In this document: in pieces, positions 1-9,931 of the stretch
Position numbering within the stretch: position 1 is the stretch's first letter
How the letters are laid out: the number at the start of each line of letters is the position of its first letter
Assembly (NCBI RefSeq): GCF_016920785.2
Contig: NW_024609835.1
Span: forward strand, 79,350,795 to 79,414,794
DNA: 64,000 nucleotides
Direction: 5' to 3'
Source of the DNA: Ixodes scapularis
Lineage: Eukaryota > Arthropoda > Arachnida > Ixodida > Ixodidae
Made by a program: the position numbers and the translations under genes
The notes under the pieces: model-generated
What the model saw: the letters and a program-made list of their open reading frames with translations, nothing else
Databases searched by the model: none
Told to the model about the DNA's origin: nothing

Positions 1-770
1 TCCTGAATATGCGGAAGTGGATACCAAACCGGGACGGTGTGGGCGTTCAGCGCGCGGTAGTCGCCACATGGTCGCCAATCACCAGCTACTGCTTTGGGGA
101 CCAGGTGCAGAGGCGATGACCAGTTGCTCGCCGATGGCCGTACGATGCCCAGTTGCAGCATGTGATCAAACTCGCGGCGGGCAACGTTGAGTCGCTCACC
201 CGTGAGACGAAACGGTCGAGCGAACGTGGGAGGGCCAGTAGTCACGAGCTGGTGGGTGACTGAGTGCCGCACAGGTTGATCCAGGCTATTGGTCCTTGTG
301 AGTTCGGGAAACTTGGCCAGCAGGTCCTCAAACATTGAACTCGGGGGCGCAGGACGTACCTCCGAGATCACGTAAGAAGACTCGGTGCCGTTGACGGAGA
401 GACGAGTCGTTGCGTCAACGAGGCGGCGGGAATGCATGTTCACGGCGAGGTTGAAGTGGCTCAAAAAGTCTGCGCCGAGAATAGCCATGCGAATGTCCGC
501 CACAATGTAGACCCACCGAAATGTCCGACGCAGGCCCAAGTCGATGGTCAAGGAGCGTTGACCATATGTTGGGATGGACGAACAGTTGACTGCGCGAAGC
601 GGCGTTGTTAGGGAAAGGCGACGCTTCTCGGCTGGTGTCAATGGCAAAACGCTGACTTCCGCTTTGGTGTCCACGAGAAACCGGTGGCCAGCGATGCGAT
701 CCACGACGTAAAACAAGCGGCTTTGTCGCGAACCGGGAGCACCTGCCGCTGCTAGTGCCCGGTGGTCGGG
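1..770 (-). pseudogene. pol: gypsy pol: retropepsin and start of reverse transcriptase (partial)
   Basis: This is an open minus-strand frame that leaves the window on the left. The protease begins with RLFYVVDRIAGHRFLVDT and continues to ILGADFLSHFNL, the C-terminal retropepsin signature. The catalytic triad is normally Asp-Thr-Gly, but here it reads Asp-Thr-Lys (codons around 684-676), which should abolish activity. After a linker come the first blocks of reverse transcriptase: GIVRPSASNWSSPLHLVPK and GDWRPCGDYRALN. The YxDD box, RNase H and integrase would lie outside the window. Confidence 0.85.
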
Positions 771-1600
771 TTTCCCTGCCACGAACATGGCTGGGAGCAT
801 TTGCGCGCAGCTGCCCTGAAGGTACGATGGTACCAGCAACGTTCGCTGTCCGGCGATACAGCCGCCGGTGAAGTTCGACGGGAGCTTGATCGCCGACGGC
901 AAGACGACGAACGGGAGGCTGGCAGTTGCAGGTCTTGAATGGCCTTTTCCAAGCGGCTGAGTCGAGCCGCTATATCCGAGGAAGGTGCGGCTGCTGTGGG
1001 ATCCGATGCTCGTGATTGAAAGCTGGTCGCGGCGACAACCGGGGGTGTGGGGTATTCCGCAACACGATCCGCTAAATCAGCCAGGCGCTCCAGGGGCATG
1101 TCCTCCGCCGCTGCAAGCACGACGACCATGTTGTTGGGCAAGCGCTGCAGAAATAGCTCACGGAGGAGCGATGTGTCGGCATCCGAAGTGGCGTCGCCCA
1201 GAAGTTCCGGTGCAGTAGCTGGGAAGGACGCTGGTCACCAAGCTTCTCCATGTTGAGAAGGTGCTGGAGGCGGCTCCGCTCCGACGCGGTCTTCCGGGCG
1301 AGGATAGCGGCTTTGAGGTTGTCATACTGGTTGGATGTCGGCGGCGCCGCGAGGATATCCTCTAGTTCGTCGGCGACTTCAGCTGGCAGCAAGGAGACGA
1401 CGTGAAGATATTTAGTGGCTTGCGAGGTGATGTGATGCAGCTGAAATTGCGCCTCAACCTGCGCAAACCAGACCTCGGCGTTCTTCGTCCAAAATGGAGG
1501 CAGCTTGAGTCGAATTGCCGCCAAAGATCCCGTCGGAACGGCATATCCCCAGCAGCAGACTGTTCGCTTTCGGGCATGGTTGGAAAATTGCCGAGAACCG
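752..1600 (-). pseudogene. gag: gypsy gag (frameshifted)
   Basis: This encodes the capsid/nucleocapsid polyprotein of a Ty3/gypsy element. The N-terminal part (about 1530-1190) has the gag signature LPPFWTKNAEVWFAQVEAQF followed by a leucine-rich helical region with LLPAEVADELEDIL. Near 1190 the frame changes and continues (1141-752) with NNMVVVLAAAEDMPLERLA and, near the end, a Cys/His cluster (CWYHRTF, then KCSQPCSWQGN) that occupies the place of a zinc knuckle. A stop codon at 752 closes that frame before the protease. I see at least one disabling frameshift; whether the second frame change is a natural gag-pol shift cannot be told from one copy. Confidence 0.8.
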
Positions 1601-1631
1601 TGAAGGAGTTGCTCGTCCGGGGTCACCAATT

Positions 1632-1902
1632 TGTGGGGCAGTGTTGCGAGATTTTTGCGGACTCGAAGGAAAAACGTCTGACTTTGTGTTTGTACAAAAC
1701 GGTTCTGTTTATTGTCCTCTCAGTCGGCAGCGCGGAAGGGACCGAGCGGCGAGCCCCCGCGGGGGCCCTGTTTTATGACCCTCTGCTGGGGCTGCCGCGT
1801 TCTCATTATTTTCACCCCGCGAGGGAAGAGGCCGCGCTGGTCTTGCCGCGCGGACCCCACTTTTTGCTGGTCGATGTGACTGGCGGTGAGGAGACCGCCA
1901 CA
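1632..1902 (-). repeat. candidate 5' LTR of the gypsy element
   Basis: Read on the minus strand, this 271-bp block starts TGTGGCGGTC and ends CCCCACA directly before the primer-binding-like TTGGTGACC. It contains an AATAAA signal (minus strand, about 1713-1708). The TG...CA ends and position fit an LTR, but the partner LTR lies outside the window, so the limits are inferred. Confidence 0.5.
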
Positions 1903-2132
1903 GGGGAATCTGCAGTATGCGACAGGCGAGGGGACTCAAGGGTTGGTTGAAGCAAAGTCTTTGCCACCATGTGGATCGGTTCAGGTGTTTTGCAGACTCC
2001 CCAACTTTTCCTATGATTAAATTCCCTTGCAGGTTCTGTATTCCGCGACGTAAGGCCAAGCACGGTAAGGCACATGGCGTTCATCAGAGTCTCTTGCACG
2101 TCAGTTTTTGCACGCTCATACTCAGCGTCAAG

Positions 2133-3350
2133 CAGTCTTGGGTAGTAACGCGTTACTAGTAACGCGTTACTGTAACTTCGTTACTTTTTCGGTAACTTGT
2201 AACTGTAACGAGTTACTTTTTAAGAATGTAACTTGTAACTGTAGTTCTATTACTTTTTTCTGAGGTAACGATGAAAGTAACGAAGTTACTTTTGTCGTTA
2301 CTTTTCAGTTCTTTGTGAATAATATATCATTAAACGAGTATAATCTAGCTATTCCTTGCACTTTCCAAAGTGTCTGTTTCGTCATTTTGAGTGTCAGTTG
2401 GCCTTGCACAAACTTGAGAATACGTTCTTTCTCGCGAGTCACTATCCGAATATAGCCACGTGTAGATTTCATGAAGAAAAAAAAAGAAGAATGTAGTTAC
2501 CTTTACGCACTTGCTTGTACTTTGTGACTGAACACTTACATCTTAGTATATTGAAGCACTACCTCTGTTAAGGTTTTTTCTTTTCCGCGCAAGCATTTTA
2601 ATCGGGTGAATGAACCGTGAAACAACAATACACGCGGAGGGAACTTCGTATGTTTCGTATTTTGATTAGCGTCACTACTTCGCACTGTGCATGTTTCGTA
2701 TTTTGATTTGCGCCACTACTCCGGCGTGGTTTCAACGGTGGAGGCAAAATTTACTGTTGTTTGCGCAGGGCTTGTTTCTGGTTTGCCGGGTACGAACTGA
2801 AATATATCAAAGGAGTCCACGAACACAGCGCAACCGTCAACGAGCGAGCAATGTGCTAGTGCTACAAGGATAGGGATGTTGATGAGAACAGAACAAAGAA
2901 CAAGCATGGCCGGCGTACAGAGTATTTTTCTGTGGTGAAGCTGGTTGCTAACTATTTGACCGCAGTATGCAAACTTTGCAACAAGGAGTACTCCGACAAC
3001 AAGTCTTTGTGTTCAAATCTGAGAAAACACATCCAGTTCAATTTTAGTCTTTATTCTTTTCATAATATTGACTAATTTTCCAGCTAAATTATTAAGTTTG
3101 AATTTACCGCTATGGTGAAAGCCCGATTGATTCGTGTCTATATTTTTTTTCTTTCAAACATTAGTTTTTCCTTAATTTTTGTGTTATAGAAAAGTAACTG
3201 AAAAGTAACGTCGTTACTTTTTGAAAGTAACTGTAACTGTAACGAGTTACTTTTTTGTTGCGGTAACTGTAACGGTAACTTCGTTACTTTTTTGTGAAAG
3301 TAACTGTAACTGTAACAAATTACTTTTTAAAAGTAACTTACCCATGACTG
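2133..3350 (+). mobile_element. short hAT element with perfect 8-bp target duplication
   Basis: The left end reads CAGTCTTGGGTAGTAACG and the right end, reverse-complemented, CAGTCATGGGTAAGTTAC. GCGTCAAG is present immediately outside both ends (2125-2132 and 3351-3358), the 8-bp duplication made by hAT transposases. Both subterminal regions (2141-2310 and 3190-3345) are built of repeated GTAAC/GTTAC words, which could be transposase binding sites. At 1218 bp it is non-autonomous, although it still holds a fragment of its own BED finger. Confidence 0.9.
2917..3075 (+). pseudogene. BED zinc-finger fragment of the inserted hAT element
   Basis: This short open frame inside the hAT element encodes VCKLCNKEYSDNKSLCSN followed by LRKHIQ, a Cys-x2-Cys ... 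His pattern of a BED finger, the DNA-binding N terminus of hAT transposases. The frame closes at 3075. No catalytic domain follows, so it is a leftover from internal deletion of a full element. Confidence 0.6.
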
Positions 3351-4375
3351 GCGTCAAGTAGGCGGCCACTCAAAACGTAACGGCTAGGTAGATTGTATGA
3401 AGGCCGAAGCATCTTGAAAGCAGAGAGCGAGTGCTCATTTTCCACTAAAAAGAACAGTCTGTTCATCGCATACACAGCCCTAGCCAAAGCTTCATCAATT
3501 TTTTTGTTGCATTTCAGGTGTAATTTTGTCAACAAGAGAGGAGAAACTTGCGGATTTTTTAACTGAGATAGCTTCCACTGAGATACCGGTGCTTTGGTAC
3601 TCACTTGATGAGGCCGCCAACAGCTCCTTAACTTCTTGTGGGCACTTTTTGCAGGACAAAAGATGTTTCGTAAGGCGTGTAGCATTGAGGAAACCATGCA
3701 AAGCGTCACAGTACTCGCGGAATGCTTGCAGCTTTTTCCCCGCAGTAGGCAAGTCACAGACGTTAAAATGTCTCCCAGCGTGCGATCATGGACGTACCAT
3801 AGCAGGGACTTGGCTATACTATACGCCACGGTGAAGTAATGCTGCTGTAGTCTTCCTTGCAAGCGCACAGCTTCCGAGATCAGCTCCGTTGCTGTGGCAA
3901 ATAGGCGCTGAGTTTCTTACCACACCACCAGATGGCGCCGCATTCCCTCCGGCGGCATGTGGCAGCGTTTCACGGTTTGTGAGCTCTGTTTTTTGGGGTT
4001 TTTTTTTTCGATTTATTCTGGTCAAAAAAAAAACTGTTTTGCTTTTTTACTAGAGATGCTTACATCTCTAGGCAACACCGATGGCAGAATCATGTTTCAA
4101 GTAGAAAACAGCTGGAGCGAGTCACATGATGTTGGTAATTCAGATCGTAATATACTGACCACAACGAAACTGAAGAAGTTAGCTCATCAGCTGGTGAAGA
4201 CGACGAAGCTACACAAGACAATGAAGTTGTACAAGACGATGAAGCTACATAGCAGATATCCAACGTTACAAATCGTGGTACGCAAGCATCGAGAAAATCG
4301 GAGAGACGAGCAAAGAAGGGACCATGTCGAAGTGAATGTCACAGCTGCTGCATAGCCAAGCAAAACAATCGGTAA

Positions 4376-5426
4376 ATCCAGAAACTCTACACGAAGCCTT
4401 ATCTGCACCAGACAAAGAGGAATGGAAACTAGATAGATAAAGTGAACTGGACAGCCTTGAAGCTTCAGGAACATGGGAACTAGTGCCACAACCGAAGGAC
4501 AGACAGGTCGTAAAGTGCCAGTGGGTGTTCCTCAAAGAAGTATGATGAGAATGGTGACCGGGAGCGGTACAAGGCATGGTTAGTATAGCGTGTGGATACT
4601 CCCAAGTTGAAGGAACCGACAATAAAGAGACCTTCTCTTCTGTTGTCAAGCTGAAGTTCATCAGGACGCTGCTGGCCATAGCAGTTGAGAGAAATTGGAA
4701 GATTCACCAGGTTGATACCACGGCAGCATACTTGAATGCTACACTACATGGAACAACCGCAGCCTTTCAGAGACTACAAGAAGGATGAAGTCTGCCTTCT
4801 AAAGAAGAGCTTGGATGGGATACGCCAGTCTGGAAGGGAGTGGAATCGCACAAACTGCTGAAGTCGGAAGGGACGACAAGATCAAAAGCAGACCCCTGTG
4901 TATATGTCAGCAAAGAGAAGAAGCATATTGTAAGAGTCTACATTGATGACCTCTTGATCATTGCAGAAGAACAGAAAGAGATTGCTGACTTCAAGAGCCG
5001 CTTGGGTGAGGAATTTGGCGCGAAAGACCTGGAGGAAGCCAGTCACATCCATTACATACGACTGAAGAGAGCAAAGGATGGAAAGCTGACTCGCAATCAG
5101 ACGGCTTATGCCGAAGTCACCCTGGAGACATTTGGCATGGCAGATGCAAAGGTAACATTATCTATTCATCTATTTTGGATCCTGGAAGCAAGTACCAAAA
5201 AGGCGACAGCAATGACCGCACGAGAGAAGACCTGCCACACAAGTACAGACAAGCAATTGGTGTGTCAATTGCTTTACCTTCTCGGAGGAACCAGAAAGGA
5301 CTTGGCTTTTGTCACTACTCATGAGTCAGTTCAACGAATATTCCACAGAAGAGCACTGGAGTGCACTAAAGCACATTCTTCACTACGTAAAGCAGAAGAA
5401 CGATTACGCACTAATCTACCAAAGAA
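4376..5426 (+). pseudogene. Copia reverse transcriptase (RVT_2), degraded
   Basis: Segments in shifting frames match Copia RT in order: LHEALSAPDKEEWKL, LEASGTWELVPQPKDRQVVK, GYSQVEGTDNKETFS then VVKLKFIRTLLAIAVE, KIHQVDTTAAYLNATLHGT, the catalytic box VRVYIDDLLII (about 4940-4972), and the thumb/connection GGTRKDLAFVTTH followed in another frame by LSQFNEYSTEEHWSALKHIL. The YIDD tetrad is intact, but several stops and at least three frame changes interrupt the protein. Confidence 0.85.
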
Positions 5427-5432
5427 CTGGGA

Positions 5433-6990
5433 AGGCCGGATTCTCAACGCGAACTTACAACGAAAAAAGTGTGTACGACAAATTTGAGAGAAAATCCGTA
5501 TTCTCGAAACAAAATTGTCGTAACTTTTGCGCAGGTTACGACAGAATCCTACGACAGCTCCGAAGCTGTCTTATGCGCTTTTTACGATCAAATCAACATG
5601 GCTGACAGCGTTGCTCAGTTACTTGGTCGCGACGACCAACGGACATTTATTTTTCTACGTGCTCTTCTCGCGCGTCCCGACTTCAAGCAGCAAGAAAAAA
5701 GGAAGAAGTACTTGAAACCGACCACGACGAACATGAACGCTGGATCCACAAACACCCGGGAAAAGCAACAAAGGCAACGATCCCACCGACCAAGCCAGCT
5801 TGTCAGAATATAGGCCTAGCAGGCACTGCGACGTTTCGGCGACGGTTCTTGGCCAAGACCGTCTGCGCCACGACCGGCTGGCTTGCTGAATGAAATATGC
5901 CCGCGCAACCCTTGTGGACCCTTCCTGTATAAATAGTTTGATCGCTGAACTAAATTTCAGAGGCCAATCTCTTTTCCTTGTCATCTCGATCTTTTTGTTT
6001 TCCGAGGCAGCGGTGACAAACACTGTCGTCGAAAGGGGACTTTCATTGACTCTATCCCCTTGTTTTGTGTGATATAGAGCTCAAATAAACGCCATATGAA
6101 TTACTTTCGCAACACGGTATGTACACTTTGTTATTAGTATGCCATTTTCATTCTGACACGACGCTATGTCACTGTCGAGCTATAACAGTTTGTGGGAGCT
6201 ACGCGATGCCGATCCAACCTTTTTTTGCCGAGTGCCACGTCAGTATCGAGTTGCAATTGTAAAAGATCAGTCCTAAAGCGCTTACCAAGACGCGGTCTAA
6301 CAGAGCGCGAATATAGCACTTCGATCAAACATGCGCGACCGCTCCAAGTGTGAGCAGGTACGTATTTGCATGGCTCTTGCTGGAAACTCTCGTAGTTCAA
6401 ACGTATACCTTCTTTAACATCGGCTCACTCCTGCATTTCCGAGGTTGCGAAAAACGCTGTGGCGGTTTGTTTCTATCTACGTCGCTTTGCAAATGACTGG
6501 CACAGGGCTTTTAACAATAATGACAGTTGTGTTGACTTCGTAGCGATGGAGTTCATAGCAGTCAACGCAGCGTTTAAATCATGTTAGCGTCAATATATCA
6601 CTGTACGGACACGAACCCGACAAGCGGTGGTGGAAAGGCCGCCTGTGTTTATCAGAAACAGCTTTAACACTAAACATTTACACACAGACAGGACAGGACA
6701 TCCACAGACTGACGAGTAGTTAGACTGTGTTTGTTACTAAAAATCCGTGTGCTCTGAACTATGCCGAGCTCTCCGATTGGTTGTTCACATTGCTGAAGAA
6801 GCTGTCGCCATAGCAACAGCACTGGAAGTCGTTGTTTCTCCTTAAGAAATTGTAACGGTCATAACTTTCCTTTGCTCACTTAAGAATGCGTTTGTGAATA
6901 CTGTTTTCGCCTCATCTTACGATGATCGTAACTTTACGAACTTCGTAGCTTAGTTGTTGTAGGTAAGAGGTTTTTTTATGAATCTGGCCT
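5433..6990. mobile_element. 1558-bp terminal-inverted-repeat DNA element inside Copia
   Basis: The ends are imperfect inverted repeats, AGGCCGGATTCTC on the left and AGGCCAGATTCAT on the right (reverse-complemented). The 6-bp word CTGGGA abuts both ends (5427-5432 and 6991-6996); removing the element and one copy restores the Copia frame TGKCVLAFCKADWA. A 6-bp duplication does not match the common families (hAT 8, PIF/Harbinger 3, Tc1 2, piggyBac 4), so I leave the superfamily open. A plus-strand frame with MADSVAQLLGRDDQRTFIF (from about 5599) is open for about 70 codons but matches nothing I recognise. Confidence 0.75.
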
Positions 6991-6996
6991 CTGGGA

Positions 6997-7460
6997 AATG
7001 TGTGCTAGCCTTTTGCAAAGCAGACTGGGCTGACAGGTAGTCATTCAGTGGTTATGTGTTCACGCTAGCTGGCCCTGCAATCTCATGAAGCAGCAGGAAA
7101 CAACAAAGCACTGTGCTGTAAACCGTCAAAGCAGAGTATGTCGCCATGTGTTATGCTAAAAAGGAAGTTATGTGGCTACTGAACTTCACAAAGGAGCCTG
7201 GTGGACGTGAGCTCCTACAGGAACCACAGGTCTTCTAGCCGACAACCGGGGTGCAATTGGGCTGGCGTAAAATCAAGTCACGTCAGACAGAAGCAAGAAC
7301 ATCGATCTGAAGTACTTCTTTTTAAAAGAAAAGGTGGAAGAGGGAAAGCTGCAACTCCAGTACATTGAATTGTCGAGTAACTCTGCAGACCTCTTCACCA
7401 AACCCTTGAATGGAAGGATGACCCTCAAGCATTATGAACGTAGAGCTTGGACGTGAGGAG
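6997..7460 (+). pseudogene. Copia RNase H domain, degraded
   Basis: This is the continuation of the Copia pol after the inserted element: VLAFCKADWA, FSGYVFTLAGPAIS, VKAEYVAMCYAKKEVMWLL, and in other frames LADN and SNSADLFTKPLNGRMTLKHY. The ADWA, SGYVF, EYVA and DLFTKPL blocks are the ordered signatures of Copia RNase H. Several stops break it. Confidence 0.8.
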
Positions 7461-7473
7461 CATTAAGGGGAAG

Positions 7474-7666
7474 TGTTGGTAGTGTAATAAATCATTACGA
7501 GATGGCGCCACATACCCAGCGCTAAGGTCGCACAGATCCTTCCCCCTTTCTTTTTCATATTCCCATCACACACAATAAACAAGGTGGCAGCTTGACAGCT
7601 GTGTGTCGTCTTGTGGCTCACGCCAATCCACTCAATCTGCGTCCCCAGAAATGTGGTCACCCTACA
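7474..7666 (+). repeat. 3' LTR of the Copia element
   Basis: This 193-bp block follows the polypurine tract. It starts TGTTGGTAGTG, ends CACCCTACA and contains an AATAAA signal near 7575. Short LTRs of this size are usual for Copia. No 5' partner is present. Confidence 0.7.
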
Positions 7667-8662
7667 TACTCAACAAAACCAACAGAGGATATTGTTGCCC
7701 AAGTGCCTAGGGAACCCCAACTTTCTAAAGTCAGCGATAGCGTGCCAGCACTGATTACACCACTACCGAATTTGGAGGACATGAATCAAAAGCGTTGCCA
7801 TGATGCAAATCGGCCAGTAGTTCTGAAGTATCTACCACAGAATTAATTTGCAAGCAGTGATCAAATGCCCACTTTTGTACCTGTGCCACTTGTGTCCATG
7901 TCAGTGCCTGTAAGGACATTGACGTGTGAGCCAAGATTGGATTGTACCAAAAAACAAAGGGAACCGACAAGTGACCACCCATATTTCAAGTAAACTGATT
8001 TTGTGTACTGGTAGCCACTTATCTCAGACCAGTATGTATTCTGAATTCGTAGATGACAAACAATCCTTTTCTCAGTGGGAGATATTTGTAACAAGCATAA
8101 AAACGAAACCAGGGTCAGTGGACTGACAGACCGACAAATGGAGTCAATACGCTACCTTATTCTCACCCCCTTTTAAGGGAAAGCGAGCTATCTACCTAAT
8201 ATGAAAAGCCTCTGCTACCCTTTTGACGGGACAGTACATATAAGAAGCACCCGGACAAGGTGGGGCGTAAATATTCCCCGTGACAGCTGGTGACTGAGTC
8301 TTGGACCAACCCTGATTGCTCCAGCTGAAGCAGTCTTGGGTACTCAGTTGCATCTTATCAGTACTCTGTCGGCCTGGAGGCAGTTTGAACATGAAATTGT
8401 TTCTGTCTTGTAACATAGCAACAATAGTATGAAGAAGAACCATATCAGAAAATGTACTGTCAGAATAAGAGTCTCGCCAGAGAGGTATGACTGTCTTCAA
8501 ATTCTAACTAAAAGAGAGGACCCTGACGCGGTCTGAGCTCATTGCATACAGAATACGTGGCAATGTGCCATTTCCGAAAGACTTATGTGCAGAGTTACAC
8601 TTAGTGCTGTCGTCGGCACTATGAACTAAAATAAAACAAGGCCGCCAAAAATAAAAAGATTA
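7667..8662. other. lachesin intron 4 or flank, no feature recognised
   Basis: This is AT-rich DNA with only short chance frames. I see no exon, RNA gene or clear repeat. The missing Ig3 exon of lachesin (expected on the minus strand) was looked for here and not found. Confidence 0.5.
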
Positions 8663-8850
8663 CAGTCTAAGCTCATTATAACAGACCTGGTTACAACAGA
8701 CATTTGGATATAACATACCGATTTGTGAAGTTCGGTTGGTTTTCCTCTATGCGCCATTGACTCAACTTCATATCTGCATACAACATACTCCTTTTACAAC
8801 AGACCAAAATCTTGGTCAAAACCAAGGTCTGTTATAACGAGCTTAGACCG
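8663..8850. mobile_element. pogo/Tigger-like MITE (TA target)
   Basis: A 188-bp element with inverted ends: CAGTCTAAGCTCATTATAAC on the left and CGGTCTAAGCTCGTTATAAC on the right (reverse-complemented), flanked by TA on both sides (8661-8662, 8851-8852). TIRs of the CAGTNNNNNCTCRTTATAAC type are typical of pogo/Tigger relatives of Tc1/mariner. Confidence 0.85.
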
Positions 8851-9931
8851 TATTTTGTTTCTGAAAAAATAGGAGCTGAGCACATAGCACAGCTTTTTTC
8901 TTGCGACTTCGAGTCGCCCTCAAAGAAATGTCCCAAAACATGTTTGAGAAAGGGCTAGACTATAGCTTCTAGCCTAGCTCTTCCTTGCAAGAAAAACATG
9001 TTTAAAAATTTGAGAAAAAGCTTTCTCATGCTTTTGGCTTATCTCTAAGTAACATCTAAAAGAAGCTAAATTACTAAGATTGCCAGTATTGTCTCATCTA
9101 AATTGCTGTGTTGCCACATTGCACATTTCTAATCAAACCACCTTGTAAAAAGCTAATTTTACATCTCTTAATTAGAAAAGATGGCACCCTCACCAGCTCT
9201 CCTCCACATAAACAAAAAAAGGGGTGATGGTGACGAATCCAACATCAGCATGGTCCCTATAAAGCCATTATGGCAAATTCAGAAGTCCTTACTTATTTTA
9301 GGGATGCACCGATCTGCATCTATGCACCAAGTAACTCCTCGAATCACAATTCCTGAACTCAGCATCAACCATTTTGTGCTAAATGCTCAATGCTGGAATA
9401 GCAATTTCTGCAGTGTTCCAATGATGACAACACTACTTGCACAAGCGTGTCGCTTCACTGGCATCCCCTTTGCACAAAAGTGTGTGCGAATGAGGCACAG
9501 GTCAAAGTCACCTGTTTACACAGCAGTATGGTTTTGCAGCACTGCAGAAACCACATTAGTCTTGACCATAGCACCCCATATGGGGGAAACCCTGCGGGTT
9601 TAGCACCAGAACAAGAGCCCACTTGGCAGTGGTAAAAGAAGGAGGAGAATGAGAGAACAAACATAGGACTAGTAAAAGTGTGGCAACCAACTGCAAAACT
9701 AAATGCCTCGTGATTACAGGCAACCATATGGCGATAATCAGGGGCTCCACCAAAGTAAGAAGTTTCTCAAGGATGCTTCTCTGCCCCCTCTGGCACAGTG
9801 CCCCTCCATGCCTGCCTCGCTCCTTTTCTCTCTCCTAGGTTTGGCGGCCAGTTTTAGCACTGACCTCTCAGGCTTTCCCCCTATATAGGAGCCTTGACAC
9901 TGTAGCACAACAACACTGATGCTGAGTATAG
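8851..9931. other. no gene recognised
   Basis: This is moderately AT-rich intronic or flanking DNA. The longest frame (9181-9603, plus) has no recognisable domain and overlaps a similar minus-strand frame, so I do not call it. Confidence 0.5.

Larger units (their letters stand above)
1..1902 (-). mobile_element. Ty3/gypsy-type LTR retrotransposon, cut by the window edge
   Basis: On the minus strand, from high to low coordinates, there is an LTR-like segment, a primer-binding-site-like stretch (TTGGTGACCCCGG, near 1630-1617), gag, an aspartic protease and the beginning of reverse transcriptase, running off the left edge. The order LTR-PBS-gag-PR-RT is that of a 5' half gypsy element. The reading frame shifts within gag near 1190 and again near 765 before the protease, and the protease motif is altered, so this copy looks inactive. 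It appears to sit in an older hAT transposase sequence whose remnants begin just to the right of 1902. Confidence 0.85.
1950..3750 (-). pseudogene. hAT transposase remnant, interrupted by another hAT element
   Basis: This is the N-terminal part of a BED-type hAT transposase on the minus strand, in two blocks. The block at 3750-3351 has LTKHLLSCKKCPQEVKELL and then, in another frame, IDEALARAVYAMNRLFFLVE and LPSRYVLSGRLLDA. The block at 2132-1950 continues with LDAEYERAKTDVQETLMNAM. The two blocks join exactly across the 8-bp duplication GCGTCAAG that flanks the inserted element at 2133-3350. hAT transposases typically carry a motif such as LPSRYxLSxxLLDAEYE at this point. Frameshifts mark it as dead. 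The remainder (catalytic DDE region) is not seen; the gypsy element probably truncated it at 1903. Confidence 0.75.
4100..7666 (+). mobile_element. Ty1/Copia retrotransposon, decayed and split
   Basis: A plus-strand Copia element is represented by the integrase-RT linker (about 4147-4350, acidic EDDEATQDNEVVQDDEA in one frame), reverse transcriptase (4376-5426), the RNase H region (6997-7460), a purine tract (AAGGGGAAG, 7465-7473) and a 3' LTR. A 1558-bp DNA element has split it between RT and RNase H. The 5' LTR, gag and most of integrase are not recognisable. Many stops and frameshifts show it is inactive. Confidence 0.85.
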
